Made by a program: the position numbers and the translations under genes
Part shown: positions 26,840 to 34,898 of the stretch, one piece after another
How positions within the stretch are numbered: position 1 is the first letter of the stretch
Layout: every line of letters starts with the position of its first letter
From: Salegentibacter sp. R32
GTDB lineage: Bacteria; Bacteroidota; Bacteroidia; Flavobacteriales; Flavobacteriaceae
Assembly (NCBI RefSeq): GCF_008692195.1
Contig: NZ_RXOM01000044.1
Location: forward strand, 62,001-126,000
Length of the DNA stretch: 64,000 bases
Direction: 5' to 3'
Notes under the pieces: model-generated
Seen by the model: the letters and a program-made list of their open reading frames with translations, nothing else
Told to the model about the DNA's origin: nothing
Database searches by the model: none

Positions 26840-28855
26840 TTAAGAGAACATTTCATCTAAAAGCTTTTCGATACTTTTCTGCGGAGCTTCACAAGCACTT
26901 TCCCTGCATAAAAAGTAAAGTTCTTCTTGGCTTTCTTTTCCGTGAGTTAATGGGAATTCTTCATCCTGTACACAACAAATGAGTTGAGGTAAATAGTATT
27001 TCTGAATTTTTTTAATAGCTGAATCATTCTTAACAGAACAAACCAATTCATAATATTCTTCTGTATAATTTAAATATAAGGAAAGCCAATTGCTGTAGCC
27101 CGAAAAATAATCACTGATTTGTGGAGAGATTTTTTTCAGCATTATTTCAGCTACTTTTTGCCAATCTGTATTCAGATAAAATTTTGAAAGTTTAAAGAGG
27201 TTGTGAGCCATAACAGAATTGGAGGCCGGCATCACATTGTCCTGCGTTTCTATACTTCGTTGAATGAGTTGAACATCTTTGGAGGTGAAAAAGAAAAAAT
27301 CACTTTCTGCATCATAAAAATCTTCAAAAACCTTTTCGGTGAGCTTCTTGGCGAGTTTTAAGTAAGAAGTTTTAAAAGTAGTTTGGTATAATTCAATTGA
27401 AGAATCAATCAACAATGCGTAATCTTCCAAATTTGCCGGAATACTTTTTTGATTTTTATAATTCCTGAAAAGCTGAAAATCTTCCAGTAAATTTTCAGTA
27501 ATAAAATGCATTGCTTTTTCTGCTGAATTCAAATAGCTTTCTTCTTGAAAAACCTGATAAGCTTTAGCATAGGCTTTAATCATCATCGCATTCCAAGATG
27601 TAAGTCCTTTGTCGTCTAAAGCGGGACGTTCCCTTTCTTTTCTTTTGTTGAAGAGGACTTTTTTGCAATTCTCAATTTTCTGTTGAAGTTCTTTTAAGGT
27701 TAAAGAAAATTTATCGGCAATTTCTTTTTTGGTTTTCGTATTGATGAAAACGTAATTGTTGTTTTCCCAATAACCGTAAGGATTAACGTTGTGATATTCT
27801 GCAAATACTTCAAAATCGTTTTTTAATAATTGCTGAAGCTCTTCTTTTTTCCAACTATAAAAAGCACCTTCTTCTTTTTTATTATTTTCATCTAAGCTAT
27901 CGGCATCCAGCGCAGCATAAAAATAACCTTGTGGCGCAGTAAGTTCCCGTTCAATAAATTGTAAACTTTCTTCCACTACATTTTTGAAAGTTTCATTTTG
28001 ATAGACGGAATAAGCTTCTGCATACAATTCAATCAATTGGGCGTTGTCGTAAAGCATTTTCTCAAAATGCGGAATGTGCCAGCGTTCATCTACACTATAG
28101 CGGGAAAATCCGCCGCCGAGGGTATCGTAAATTCCGCCTTTAGCCATTTTTTCTAAGCTGAATTCAACAAAATCTAACACTTCTTTGTTTTTCAGCTGAA
28201 ATCCGTAGCGTAATAAAAATGAAAGGTTGTTGGGCATCATAAATTTTGGAGCGCCTTTAAAACCACCATTCTCTACATCAAACCTTGGTGACCATTTCTG
28301 AACGATGTTTTTCAGAAAAGAAGAAGTAAATTCTTGCTCTTCTACTTCTTCAGCAACAATACGGTTGAGTTGCTTCATTCCGCTAGCCAATTTTTCGGCA
28401 TATTCTTCCATATGCTCTGGTGATTGCTGAAATAAATCTTTTAACTGATGTAGCGTTCCTATCCATTTTTGTTTAGGAAGATAAGTAGCTCCCCAAACCG
28501 GTCGGCCATCTGGAAGCGCAACAATATTTAATGGCCAGCCACCTTGCCCCGTCATAATTTGTAAAGCATTCATATAAATTTGGTCAACATCGGGCCGTTC
28601 TTCGCGGTCAACTTTAATATTAATGAAGTTTTTATTCATTACTTGAGCGACTTCCTCATCTTCAAAACATTCATGTTCCATCACGTGGCACCAATGGCAA
28701 GCAGAATAGCCAATACTTATTAATAAAAGTTTATTGTTATCTTTGGCAAGTTTTAAAACTTTATCGTCCCAAGCTTGCCATGCGACGGGGTTTTTTGCGT
28801 GCTGTAATAAATAAGGACTGGATTCTTTAGAAAGTATATTTTTTAGTTCTTGCAT
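26840..28855 (-). CDS. Thioredoxin domain-containing protein, DUF255/YyaL (spermatogenesis-associated 20) family
   Basis: A 671-residue protein of the DUF255 family. The N-terminal thioredoxin-like domain opens NILSKESSPYLLQHAKNPVAW and carries CHWCHVM (Cys53, Cys56), then the family signature KVDREERPDVDQIYM and GWPLNIV. The rest (about 190-650) is an alpha/alpha toroid like that of N-acyl-glucosamine epimerases, with GGGFSRYSVDERWHIPHFEKMLYDNAQL. Homologues occur from bacteria to mammals; the enzymatic role is not established. The ATG gives the standard N-terminus. It is divergent from the phosphate transporter gene across 147 bases. Confidence 0.92.
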   Translation of the reverse strand: MQELKNILSKESSPYLLQHAKNPVAWQAWDDKVLKLAKDNNKLLLISIGYSACHWCHVMEHECFEDEEVAQVMNKNFINIKVDREERPDVDQIYMNALQIMTGQGGWPLNIVALPDGRPVWGATYLPKQKWIGTLHQLKDLFQQSPEHMEEYAEKLASGMKQLNRIVAEEVEEQEFTSSFLKNIVQKWSPRFDVENGGFKGAPKFMMPNNLSFLLRYGFQLKNKEVLDFVEFSLEKMAKGGIYDTLGGGFSRYSVDERWHIPHFEKMLYDNAQLIELYAEAYSVYQNETFKNVVEESLQFIERELTAPQGYFYAALDADSLDENNKKEEGAFYSWKKEELQQLLKNDFEVFAEYHNVNPYGYWENNNYVFINTKTKKEIADKFSLTLKELQQKIENCKKVLFNKRKERERPALDDKGLTSWNAMMIKAYAKAYQVFQEESYLNSAEKAMHFITENLLEDFQLFRNYKNQKSIPANLEDYALLIDSSIELYQTTFKTSYLKLAKKLTEKVFEDFYDAESDFFFFTSKDVQLIQRSIETQDNVMPASNSVMAHNLFKLSKFYLNTDWQKVAEIMLKKISPQISDYFSGYSNWLSLYLNYTEEYYELVCSVKNDSAIKKIQKYYLPQLICCVQDEEFPLTHGKESQEELYFLCRESACEAPQKSIEKLLDEMFS

Positions 28856-29002
28856 AATTGAGTAATATTGGCATCAAAATGATAAAGTTACAAGCTTTGT
28901 CTCTAATAAGAATAGGCTTTTGATTTAATGTTTTGATAACAATAGAAGCTGAAAAATATTAAATTATTAGAGCACTTTTGCAGATTGTAAATAAAGCTAT
29001 TT

Positions 29003-31267
29003 ATGGAGAATATTTATATTGTAATGCTAGTGGTACTTTTTGCCCTAGCGATTACAGACTTAATAGTAGGAGTAAGTAACGACGCTGTTAACTTTTTAAA
29101 TTCTGCTATAGGCTCTAAGGCTGTTTCTCTAAGGACAATTATGATTGTCGCGAGTTTAGGGGTGGCTGTTGGAGCTATTTTTTCCAGCGGATTGATGGAA
29201 GTGGCTAGAAAGGGTATTTTTATGCCCAGCCAGTTTTATTTTGATGAAATCATGATTATTTTTATGGCAGTGATGATTACTGATGTACTGCTGCTTGACT
29301 TCTTTAATTCGCTAGGTTTACCGACTTCCACGACGGTTTCTATTGTTTTTGAATTATTAGGAGCTGCGGTTTCTATAGCTGTGATTAAACTTCATACCCA
29401 GGAAGAGTCTCTTTCTCTACTTTCAGAATATATAAATACGGCTAAAGCTACTGAAATTGTATTGGGTATTTTGCTCTCGGTTGTAGTGGCATTTACCATA
29501 GGTGCGGTCGTGCAATATATTTCCAGATTGGTATTTACCTTTCAATATGAAAAGAAATTAAAGTATTTCGGAGCTTTTTTCGGAGGTGCTTCATTGGCAG
29601 CAATTACTTATTTCATCTTTATTAAAGGGATGAAAAGTATTAGTTTTTTATCTTCAGATATTAAAGATTACGTAAACGAACATACTTGGTTAATTATCCT
29701 AATAAGCTTCGTTTTTTGGTCATTGATTTCTCAATTATTAATGTCGGCTTTTAAAACCAATATTTTAAAAGCGATTATTGTGGTAGGAACTTTCGCCTTG
29801 GCCTTAGCATTTGCAGGAAACGATTTGGTGAACTTTATTGGGGTGCCAATTGCTGCGTGGCAATCGTTTGGATTATGGCAAACTGCTTATGAATCTACTG
29901 GAGTTTTACCTTCAGAATTCGCGATGAACGGACTCGCGGGAAGTGTGCAAACTCCTGAATTTTTATTAATTATTGCCGGTGGTGTGATGGTGCTTACGCT
30001 TTGGTTATCTAGCAAAGCTAGAGCGGTGGTAGATACCGGAGTGAATTTATCTAGACAAGGAGATGGAGCGGAAAGGTTTGAGCCTAATTCTTTAGCACGA
30101 ATTTTAGTGAGGTATTCTGTGGTGGCAAGTAATGCCGTGACAAGTGTACTTCCCGGAAGAGTGAAAAATAAAATTGAAGCGAAGTTTGAAAAACCCAATT
30201 CTGCATTAGCCGACAGAAGGGTTGATGCTCCCGCCTTTGATACGGTGAGAGCTTCTGTAAACTTAGTTGTAGCAAGTATATTGATTTCAATAGGTACGAA
30301 CTTAAAATTACCTTTATCTACAACTTATGTGACTTTTATGGTGGCGATGGGTACGTCTTTGGCAGACCGTGCTTGGGATAGGGAAAGTGCTGTGTATCGT
30401 GTGGCTGGAGTAGTAAATGTAGTTGGTGGTTGGTTTGTAACTGCCGGAGTTGCCTTTTTGGCTGCTGCTATTTTTGCGGCCATTATTTGGTACGGCGGAA
30501 CTATTGCTTTAGTAGTTTTAGTTGTGCTAGCAGCAGTTTTAATTATAAGAAGTGCTATTCTCCATTCTAAAAAAGTAAAAGAAGAAAAGAGCAAGAAGCG
30601 TTTTAACCGTCATGATATTATTACGATTAATGAAATTACGATTGAGACTTCTCAGAATATTTCTAGTGTAATTAGTGGTATTAACAAGCGCTACAGCAAA
30701 ACAGTAGACCATCTTGGATACCATGATTTAAGCAAACTTAGAAAAGATACCAAGAAGCTGAATAACCTAGAGGATGAAGTAGATGAGTTAAAAGACAATG
30801 TATTCTACTTTATAAAATCTTTGGAAGATAACTCTGTAGGAGCAAGTAAGTTTTACATTTTGTTTTTGGATATTCTTCAAGATATGGTTCAATCAATTGG
30901 GCAGATTACACGTTCAAGTTATCGCCATGTGAATAATAATCATAAGAACTTAAAGTTTAATCAGATTAGGGATTTAAAGAGTATTGATAGGGAAATGCAA
31001 GTACTTTTTGATGAAATTATTGAAACCTTTGATAATCATTCTTTCTCTAGAATCGATCAGATTTTAAATGATAAACAAGCGCTGGTAGATAAAGTTTCAG
31101 GATTAATTCAAAAGCAAATTGAACGTATTAGAACTTCAGAAACCAGTCCTAAAAATACCAAATTATACTTTGGTCTTCTTTTAGAAACAAAGGATTTGGT
31201 AACCTCTACAATGAGCCTTCTTCAGTTATTTAAAGAGTATTATGAAGATGCGAAACGGGAGTTTTAA
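29003..31267 (+). CDS. Inorganic phosphate transporter (PiT) with PhoU/DUF47-like tail
   Basis: A 754-residue PiT permease. Both PiT signature repeats are present: VGVSNDAVNFLNSAIGSKAVS (about 23-43) and LAFAGNDLVNFIGVPIAAW (about 269-287), plus GLPTSTTVSIVFEL and LKLPLSTTYVTFMVAMGTSLAD in the paired cores. About eleven helices occupy residues 1-525. The C-terminal 220 residues are soluble, helical and charged, and resemble the DUF47/PhoU-like regulators usually encoded as a separate gene beside PiT. The transporter probably moves phosphate with H+ or Na+. It is followed by a strong bidirectional terminator. Confidence 0.9.
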   Translation: MENIYIVMLVVLFALAITDLIVGVSNDAVNFLNSAIGSKAVSLRTIMIVASLGVAVGAIFSSGLMEVARKGIFMPSQFYFDEIMIIFMAVMITDVLLLDFFNSLGLPTSTTVSIVFELLGAAVSIAVIKLHTQEESLSLLSEYINTAKATEIVLGILLSVVVAFTIGAVVQYISRLVFTFQYEKKLKYFGAFFGGASLAAITYFIFIKGMKSISFLSSDIKDYVNEHTWLIILISFVFWSLISQLLMSAFKTNILKAIIVVGTFALALAFAGNDLVNFIGVPIAAWQSFGLWQTAYESTGVLPSEFAMNGLAGSVQTPEFLLIIAGGVMVLTLWLSSKARAVVDTGVNLSRQGDGAERFEPNSLARILVRYSVVASNAVTSVLPGRVKNKIEAKFEKPNSALADRRVDAPAFDTVRASVNLVVASILISIGTNLKLPLSTTYVTFMVAMGTSLADRAWDRESAVYRVAGVVNVVGGWFVTAGVAFLAAAIFAAIIWYGGTIALVVLVVLAAVLIIRSAILHSKKVKEEKSKKRFNRHDIITINEITIETSQNISSVISGINKRYSKTVDHLGYHDLSKLRKDTKKLNNLEDEVDELKDNVFYFIKSLEDNSVGASKFYILFLDILQDMVQSIGQITRSSYRHVNNNHKNLKFNQIRDLKSIDREMQVLFDEIIETFDNHSFSRIDQILNDKQALVDKVSGLIQKQIERIRTSETSPKNTKLYFGLLLETKDLVTSTMSLLQLFKEYYEDAKREF

Positions 31268-31293
31268 AAAATAAACTAAAGCACTTAATAATA

Positions 31294-31330
31294 AAAAAGG
31301 AGAATCAAATTTGATTCTCCTTTTTGTTTT
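31294..31330. terminator. Bidirectional terminator between phosphate transporter and NifU genes
   Basis: A perfect 16-bp inverted repeat, AAAAAGGAGAATCAAA (31294-31309) with TTTGATTCTCCTTTTT (31310-31325), lies between convergent genes. A-runs and T-runs on either side allow termination in both directions. Confidence 0.9.
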
Positions 31331-31344
31331 CTGACAATTATAGT

Positions 31345-32253
31345 TTACCCATTAATTGCTTCCACACTATTTACTTTTCCGTGGAGCATTTCTTTCAGCA
31401 TAGTTTCAATTCCGTTTTTTAAGGTAATTGTAGAAGAAGGACATCCGCTACAAGCTCCCTGCAATACTACACTCACATTTTTAGTGTCGGGATTATAAGA
31501 ATTGAACATGATATTTCCGCCATCACTTGCTACGGCCGGTTTAATATATTCGTCTAAAATTGCGACAATCTGTTTAGAGGTATCATCTAAATTTTCAAGG
31601 GAAGCTTGTTGGTTGGTGTTTTCTGTTGTTGCTGAAGTAGAAGTTCCTTCTTTAGTATCGTCTAGTAATACATCATTTCCTTCTTGTAAAAAGTTTCTGA
31701 TGAATTCCCTTAGTTCCATGGTGATTTCTTCCCATTCAGCAATGTCATATTTATTAATGGAAACATAATTTTCATCAAAAAACACTTCTTTTACAAAAGG
31801 AAAGTGAAATAATTTTTGAGCTAAGGGCGAATTTTTAGCATCATCAATATTTTTAAATTCTACCGATTGTAAAACCAATTTCTTATTAGCTACAAACTTC
31901 ATCACTTTTGGATTGGGAGTACTTTCGGCATAAACCGTAATCGGAATATTTTGTTTGGTTTCTTTTACGATTTCCTGACCAGAATTTAAGTAATTTTCAA
32001 TCTGTTCAGCAATCTCATTTTCAACATCTTTCCATTCTACAATATTATATTTTTCAATGGCCACAAAATTTTGTGCCAAATAAACCGTTTTAATAAAAGG
32101 AAGATGAAATAATTGCTGAGCAAGAGGAGAATTTTGGGCTTCATCAATATTTTTAAACTCAAAGCCTTCTCCCTTAATTAGGAATGAATTAGCTTCAAAT
32201 TTAACAATAGAAGTATTGTTGGTGGGTTTTATTTCTATAGAATACTTACTCAT
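31345..32253 (-). CDS. NifU/Nfu-type iron-sulfur scaffold with duplicated N-terminal domain
   Basis: A 302-residue protein ending in a NifU C-terminal domain whose CSGC motif (Cys268, Cys271) binds or transfers an iron-sulfur cluster. Two Nfu N-terminal domains precede it in tandem (about residues 4-95 and 104-195): NSPLAQQLFHLPFIK at 41 and NSPLAQKLFHFPFVK at 141 lie exactly 100 residues apart. The second copy keeps the family STPNPKVMKF; the first reads TNNTSIVKF. A linker rich in Ser, Thr and Asn (about 198-222) joins them to the scaffold domain. The frame is open to a TTG at 32271, but that codon lies in the -7 box, so the ATG at 32253 is used. Confidence 0.91.
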   Translation of the reverse strand: MSKYSIEIKPTNNTSIVKFEANSFLIKGEGFEFKNIDEAQNSPLAQQLFHLPFIKTVYLAQNFVAIEKYNIVEWKDVENEIAEQIENYLNSGQEIVKETKQNIPITVYAESTPNPKVMKFVANKKLVLQSVEFKNIDDAKNSPLAQKLFHFPFVKEVFFDENYVSINKYDIAEWEEITMELREFIRNFLQEGNDVLLDDTKEGTSTSATTENTNQQASLENLDDTSKQIVAILDEYIKPAVASDGGNIMFNSYNPDTKNVSVVLQGACSGCPSSTITLKNGIETMLKEMLHGKVNSVEAING

Positions 32254-32268
32254 AACATAAATTTTCGA

Positions 32269-32300
32269 CAAAAATACTAAAAGAAATACAATGAAATCAA
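32269..32300 (-). promoter_or_regulatory. Bacteroidetes-type promoter for the NifU-like gene
   Basis: Read on the minus strand, TTG (32300-32298), a 21-base spacer and TATTTTTG (32276-32269) match the -33/-7 consensus. Transcription would start roughly 10 bases before the ATG at 32253, leaving a very short leader. Confidence 0.55.
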
Positions 32301-32381
32301 TATATTTACGGGCAATATTTTATAAACAATTTTATCTAATTCCTTAACTTATCTTATTTTAGGTGGTTTAATTAGAATTAA

Positions 32382-32389
32382 TATATTTG
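32382..32389 (+). promoter_or_regulatory. Possible -7 box for the porP-like gene
   Basis: TATATTTG is a full match to TAnnTTTG and lies 93 bases before the ATG at 32482. The -33 region has TTT rather than TTG at 21 bases upstream, so the promoter is incomplete. The 210-base gap 32272-32481 holds this and the divergent NifU-gene promoter and nothing else that I can see. Confidence 0.42.
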
Positions 32390-32481
32390 CCGATAGGTAT
32401 AAGACTTTAACAAATTTGCAGCAAATTTTGCAAAAGTTGTATTAAAGTTTATTTTAGTGAAGAAATAACCCTTTTTTACCC

Positions 32482-33498
32482 ATGAAAAAACTTAACCCTT
32501 TATTAATACTTCTACTCTTTATTGGTTTATTTAGTGTGCAGGCGCAAGAGCGAGGGATCCCGGTCTATTCAGATTATTTAACAGATAATCTTTATTTGGT
32601 ACATCCTTCGATGGCAGGAGCTGCCTCTCAAACCAAACTAAGGTTAACCGGAAGACGACAATGGTTTGATGTGGATGATGCCCCCACACTTGAAACCGCT
32701 AGTTTAAATGGTAGAGTAGGAGAAAATGTAGGTCTGGGTGCCATTTTATATAATGATAGTAATGGTAGGTTTTCGCAACAAGGTGTGTATGCTACTTTTG
32801 CTTATCATTTACTTTTATCTAGAAACCGAATTGATTTAAATCAGCTTTCGTTTGGTTTAAATGTAGGTGTTTTGCAAGAAAAGTTAGATGAAAGTGATTT
32901 AATTGGAGGACCTAATCCTAATGATCCTATTATTTCTGGAGCACAGCAAAGGGATTCTTTCTTCAATGTAGATTTTGGAATGTCTTATTATCTTTTTGAA
33001 TTCTATGCTCACTTTACCGTGAACAATTTAATTCCACAGCAAAGGGATATCTTTTCTCAAGAATTTGAAACCGATAACCAAAGGCAATATTTATTTTCAG
33101 CAGGTTATATAATAGATCCTTATAGTACAGAATGGGCTTTTGAACCTTCTGTTATGTTTAAGGTGAAAGAAGAAACTTCAGAGGCATCTATTGATGTCAA
33201 CTTTAAAGCTTATCACGATTTTGATTTTGGTAAACTATGGGGAGGTTTATCGTATAGAAGAAATTTTGATGGAGCAGAATACACTACAAATGGGACTTCA
33301 GTAGATAGCCAAAAATTACAATACGTTTCTCCTTTCATAGGGATAAACTATAATAATTTTATGTTTGCTTACACTTATACTTATCAGGCAAACTCTGTAG
33401 TTTTGTCTAATGCTGGTTTCCATCAAATCACGCTAGGTTATAACTTTGGTGAAGATTCTGCACCTTACGAGTGTAATTGTCCGGCAATTAATTACTAA
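32482..33498 (+). CDS. PorP/SprF family type IX secretion outer-membrane protein
   Basis: A 338-residue outer-membrane beta-barrel with a signal peptide ending near VQAQ (residues 19-22). The PorP/SprF opening YSDYLTDNLYLVHPSMAGAA and the RRQWFDVDDAP segment are clear; glycine and aromatic strands follow. The C-terminus is a cysteine-rich YECNCPAINY. Family members either belong to the core type IX secretion machine (PorP) or anchor particular secreted adhesins (SprF). No adhesin or CTD-bearing substrate gene adjoins it, which slightly favours a core role, but I cannot decide. It converges with murI with a three-base stop overlap. Confidence 0.88.
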   Translation: MKKLNPLLILLLFIGLFSVQAQERGIPVYSDYLTDNLYLVHPSMAGAASQTKLRLTGRRQWFDVDDAPTLETASLNGRVGENVGLGAILYNDSNGRFSQQGVYATFAYHLLLSRNRIDLNQLSFGLNVGVLQEKLDESDLIGGPNPNDPIISGAQQRDSFFNVDFGMSYYLFEFYAHFTVNNLIPQQRDIFSQEFETDNQRQYLFSAGYIIDPYSTEWAFEPSVMFKVKEETSEASIDVNFKAYHDFDFGKLWGGLSYRRNFDGAEYTTNGTSVDSQKLQYVSPFIGINYNNFMFAYTYTYQANSVVLSNAGFHQITLGYNFGEDSAPYECNCPAINY

Positions 33499-34274
33499 AA
33501 ATCTAAATATTGTACCGGATGATTAGGTACAAAATGTTTTAATATTTCAGGGCTTTTATTGGTGTAAAAACTAATAGAAGTTTTTTTTTGAGCTTCATTT
33601 AAAAGTCCGAGGCTATTGAGGATAAACTTGGTTTGTCGAGCTACAGCCTCTCCAGAATCAATAATAATGATATCTTTTAGAAGAATTTCTTTTAAGATTG
33701 GGATGAGGTATGGATAATGGCTACAGCCTAAAACCAGGTAATCTATATTTTTCGCTAACATAGGCTGAAGTAATACTTCCAATAACTTTTTTGTTGAAGC
33801 AGAATTTTCTTTTCCGGCTTCAATTGCTTCAACCAAACCAGAACCAATTACCTCAATTACTTCAATGTCTTTCGCAAACAATCCTGAGGTTTTATGGAAT
33901 AATTCACTGGAAAGTGTTCCTTTTGTAGCTAAAATCCCTATTGCCTTTCGTTTGGTTTTTAATGCGGCGGGTTTAATGGCAGGTTCTATGCCAATAATAG
34001 GTACATTGTAATTGTTTCTTAGGAAACCTATAGCGTTTGTTGTGGCAGTATTACAAGCTACAACAATTATTTTACAACCATTTTTTAATAATAGCTCGGT
34101 GTTTTTTTTACTCAAGGCTATAATCTTTTCCCTAGATTTTATTCCATAGGGAGCATTAATGCTATCAGCTAAATAAATAATATCTTCTAAAGGTAATAGC
34201 GCATGAATTTCCTTAAATATGGAAGTTCCTCCAATGCCAGAATCAAATATGCCTATAGGTTGAGTTTTCTTCAT
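33495..34274 (-). CDS. murI: Glutamate racemase
   Basis: A 259-residue MurI that interconverts L- and D-glutamate for peptidoglycan. Both catalytic cysteines are present, Cys74 in VVACNTATTNA and Cys184 in LGCSHYPYL, with IGIFDSGIGGTSI at the N-terminus. The ORF extends to a TTG at 34292, but this lies in the loop edge of a terminator-like hairpin; the ATG at 34274 directly precedes the conserved KKTQPIGIFDSG, so it is the start. It is the last gene of the minus-strand envelope cluster, after the second ompH gene. Confidence 0.95.
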   Translation of the reverse strand: MKKTQPIGIFDSGIGGTSIFKEIHALLPLEDIIYLADSINAPYGIKSREKIIALSKKNTELLLKNGCKIIVVACNTATTNAIGFLRNNYNVPIIGIEPAIKPAALKTKRKAIGILATKGTLSSELFHKTSGLFAKDIEVIEVIGSGLVEAIEAGKENSASTKKLLEVLLQPMLAKNIDYLVLGCSHYPYLIPILKEILLKDIIIIDSGEAVARQTKFILNSLGLLNEAQKKTSISFYTNKSPEILKHFVPNHPVQYLDF

Positions 34275-34275
34275 A

Positions 34276-34309
34276 ATAAAAAGCACTTTCAAAATTAATG
34301 AAAGTGCTT
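34276..34309 (-). terminator. Hairpin terminator or attenuator between ompH and murI
   Basis: On the minus strand an 11-bp perfect stem (AAGCACTTTCA, 34309-34299, with TGAAAGTGCTT, 34291-34281) has a seven-base loop and is followed by a short U-rich tract. The tract runs straight into the murI ATG at 34274. It probably terminates the bamA-ompH transcript, and read-through RNA would have the murI start next to the stem. Confidence 0.78.
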
Positions 34310-34332
34310 AGAATATACGTTTATTTTTTCTT

Positions 34333-34848
34333 TTAGATGCCTAAGTCTGATTTAACGTCAGCCATTAAATTGTATCCATCTGCTAAGATTACTCCTCCAG
34401 CTCCGGTAGTAGAATCTAGTACATAATCATATCCTTTTTCTCTTGCTACTTTTTGGATAGAAGTACGAGCTTTTTCGTAAACTGGTCTTAGCAATTCATT
34501 TTCTTTCTTTTGAAGCTCTTTTTGAGCGTTTTGTTGGAACTGCATGATTTTCTGTTGATCTTCTTGTAGCTCTTGTGCTCTTTTAGCATTTTCGTCTTCT
34601 GTTTGGTTAACGGCTTCTTGCTGATATCTTTGATTTTTGCTTTGAGCTTCTTTTAATAAATCATCGATATCTGCCTTGTAGGTGCTTTCTAGTTTTTGTA
34701 ATTGAGACATGGCATCTTTGTACGCCGGCATAGACTCGATTAATTCTTGAGTATTAATGTGAGCGATTTTAGAATCTTGTGCGTTTGTTAACGCAACTGC
34801 TCCAAAAACAAAAGATAATGCTATTAATAATGTTCTAAACTGTTTCAT
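34333..34848 (-). CDS. OmpH/Skp family periplasmic chaperone, short
   Basis: A 171-residue Skp-type chaperone with a signal peptide (cleavage near TNAQ, residues 21-24). SKIAHINTQELIESMPAYKDAMSQL follows, then a long coiled coil (about 45-120, rich in Gln/Glu/Lys/Ala) that forms the tentacles of the Skp trimer, and a C-terminal KVAREKGYDYVLDS. Skp holds unfolded outer-membrane proteins on the way to BamA. The gene follows a longer OmpH paralogue and bamA, the expected arrangement. Confidence 0.93.
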   Translation of the reverse strand: MKQFRTLLIALSFVFGAVALTNAQDSKIAHINTQELIESMPAYKDAMSQLQKLESTYKADIDDLLKEAQSKNQRYQQEAVNQTEDENAKRAQELQEDQQKIMQFQQNAQKELQKKENELLRPVYEKARTSIQKVAREKGYDYVLDSTTGAGGVILADGYNLMADVKSDLGI

Positions 34849-34898
34849 TGCTATAAAATTAAGGTAATTAGATTTAATTTAATTGATTATTTAAACTT

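Noticed and set aside
26800-26982. Plus-strand 60-residue frame at the end of the DUF255 gene.
   Set aside because: It runs antisense over the C-terminus of that gene with no family pattern or promoter.
34275-34292. A TTG start for murI upstream of the ATG.
   Set aside because: It lies in a terminator hairpin and adds six residues not expected before the conserved start.
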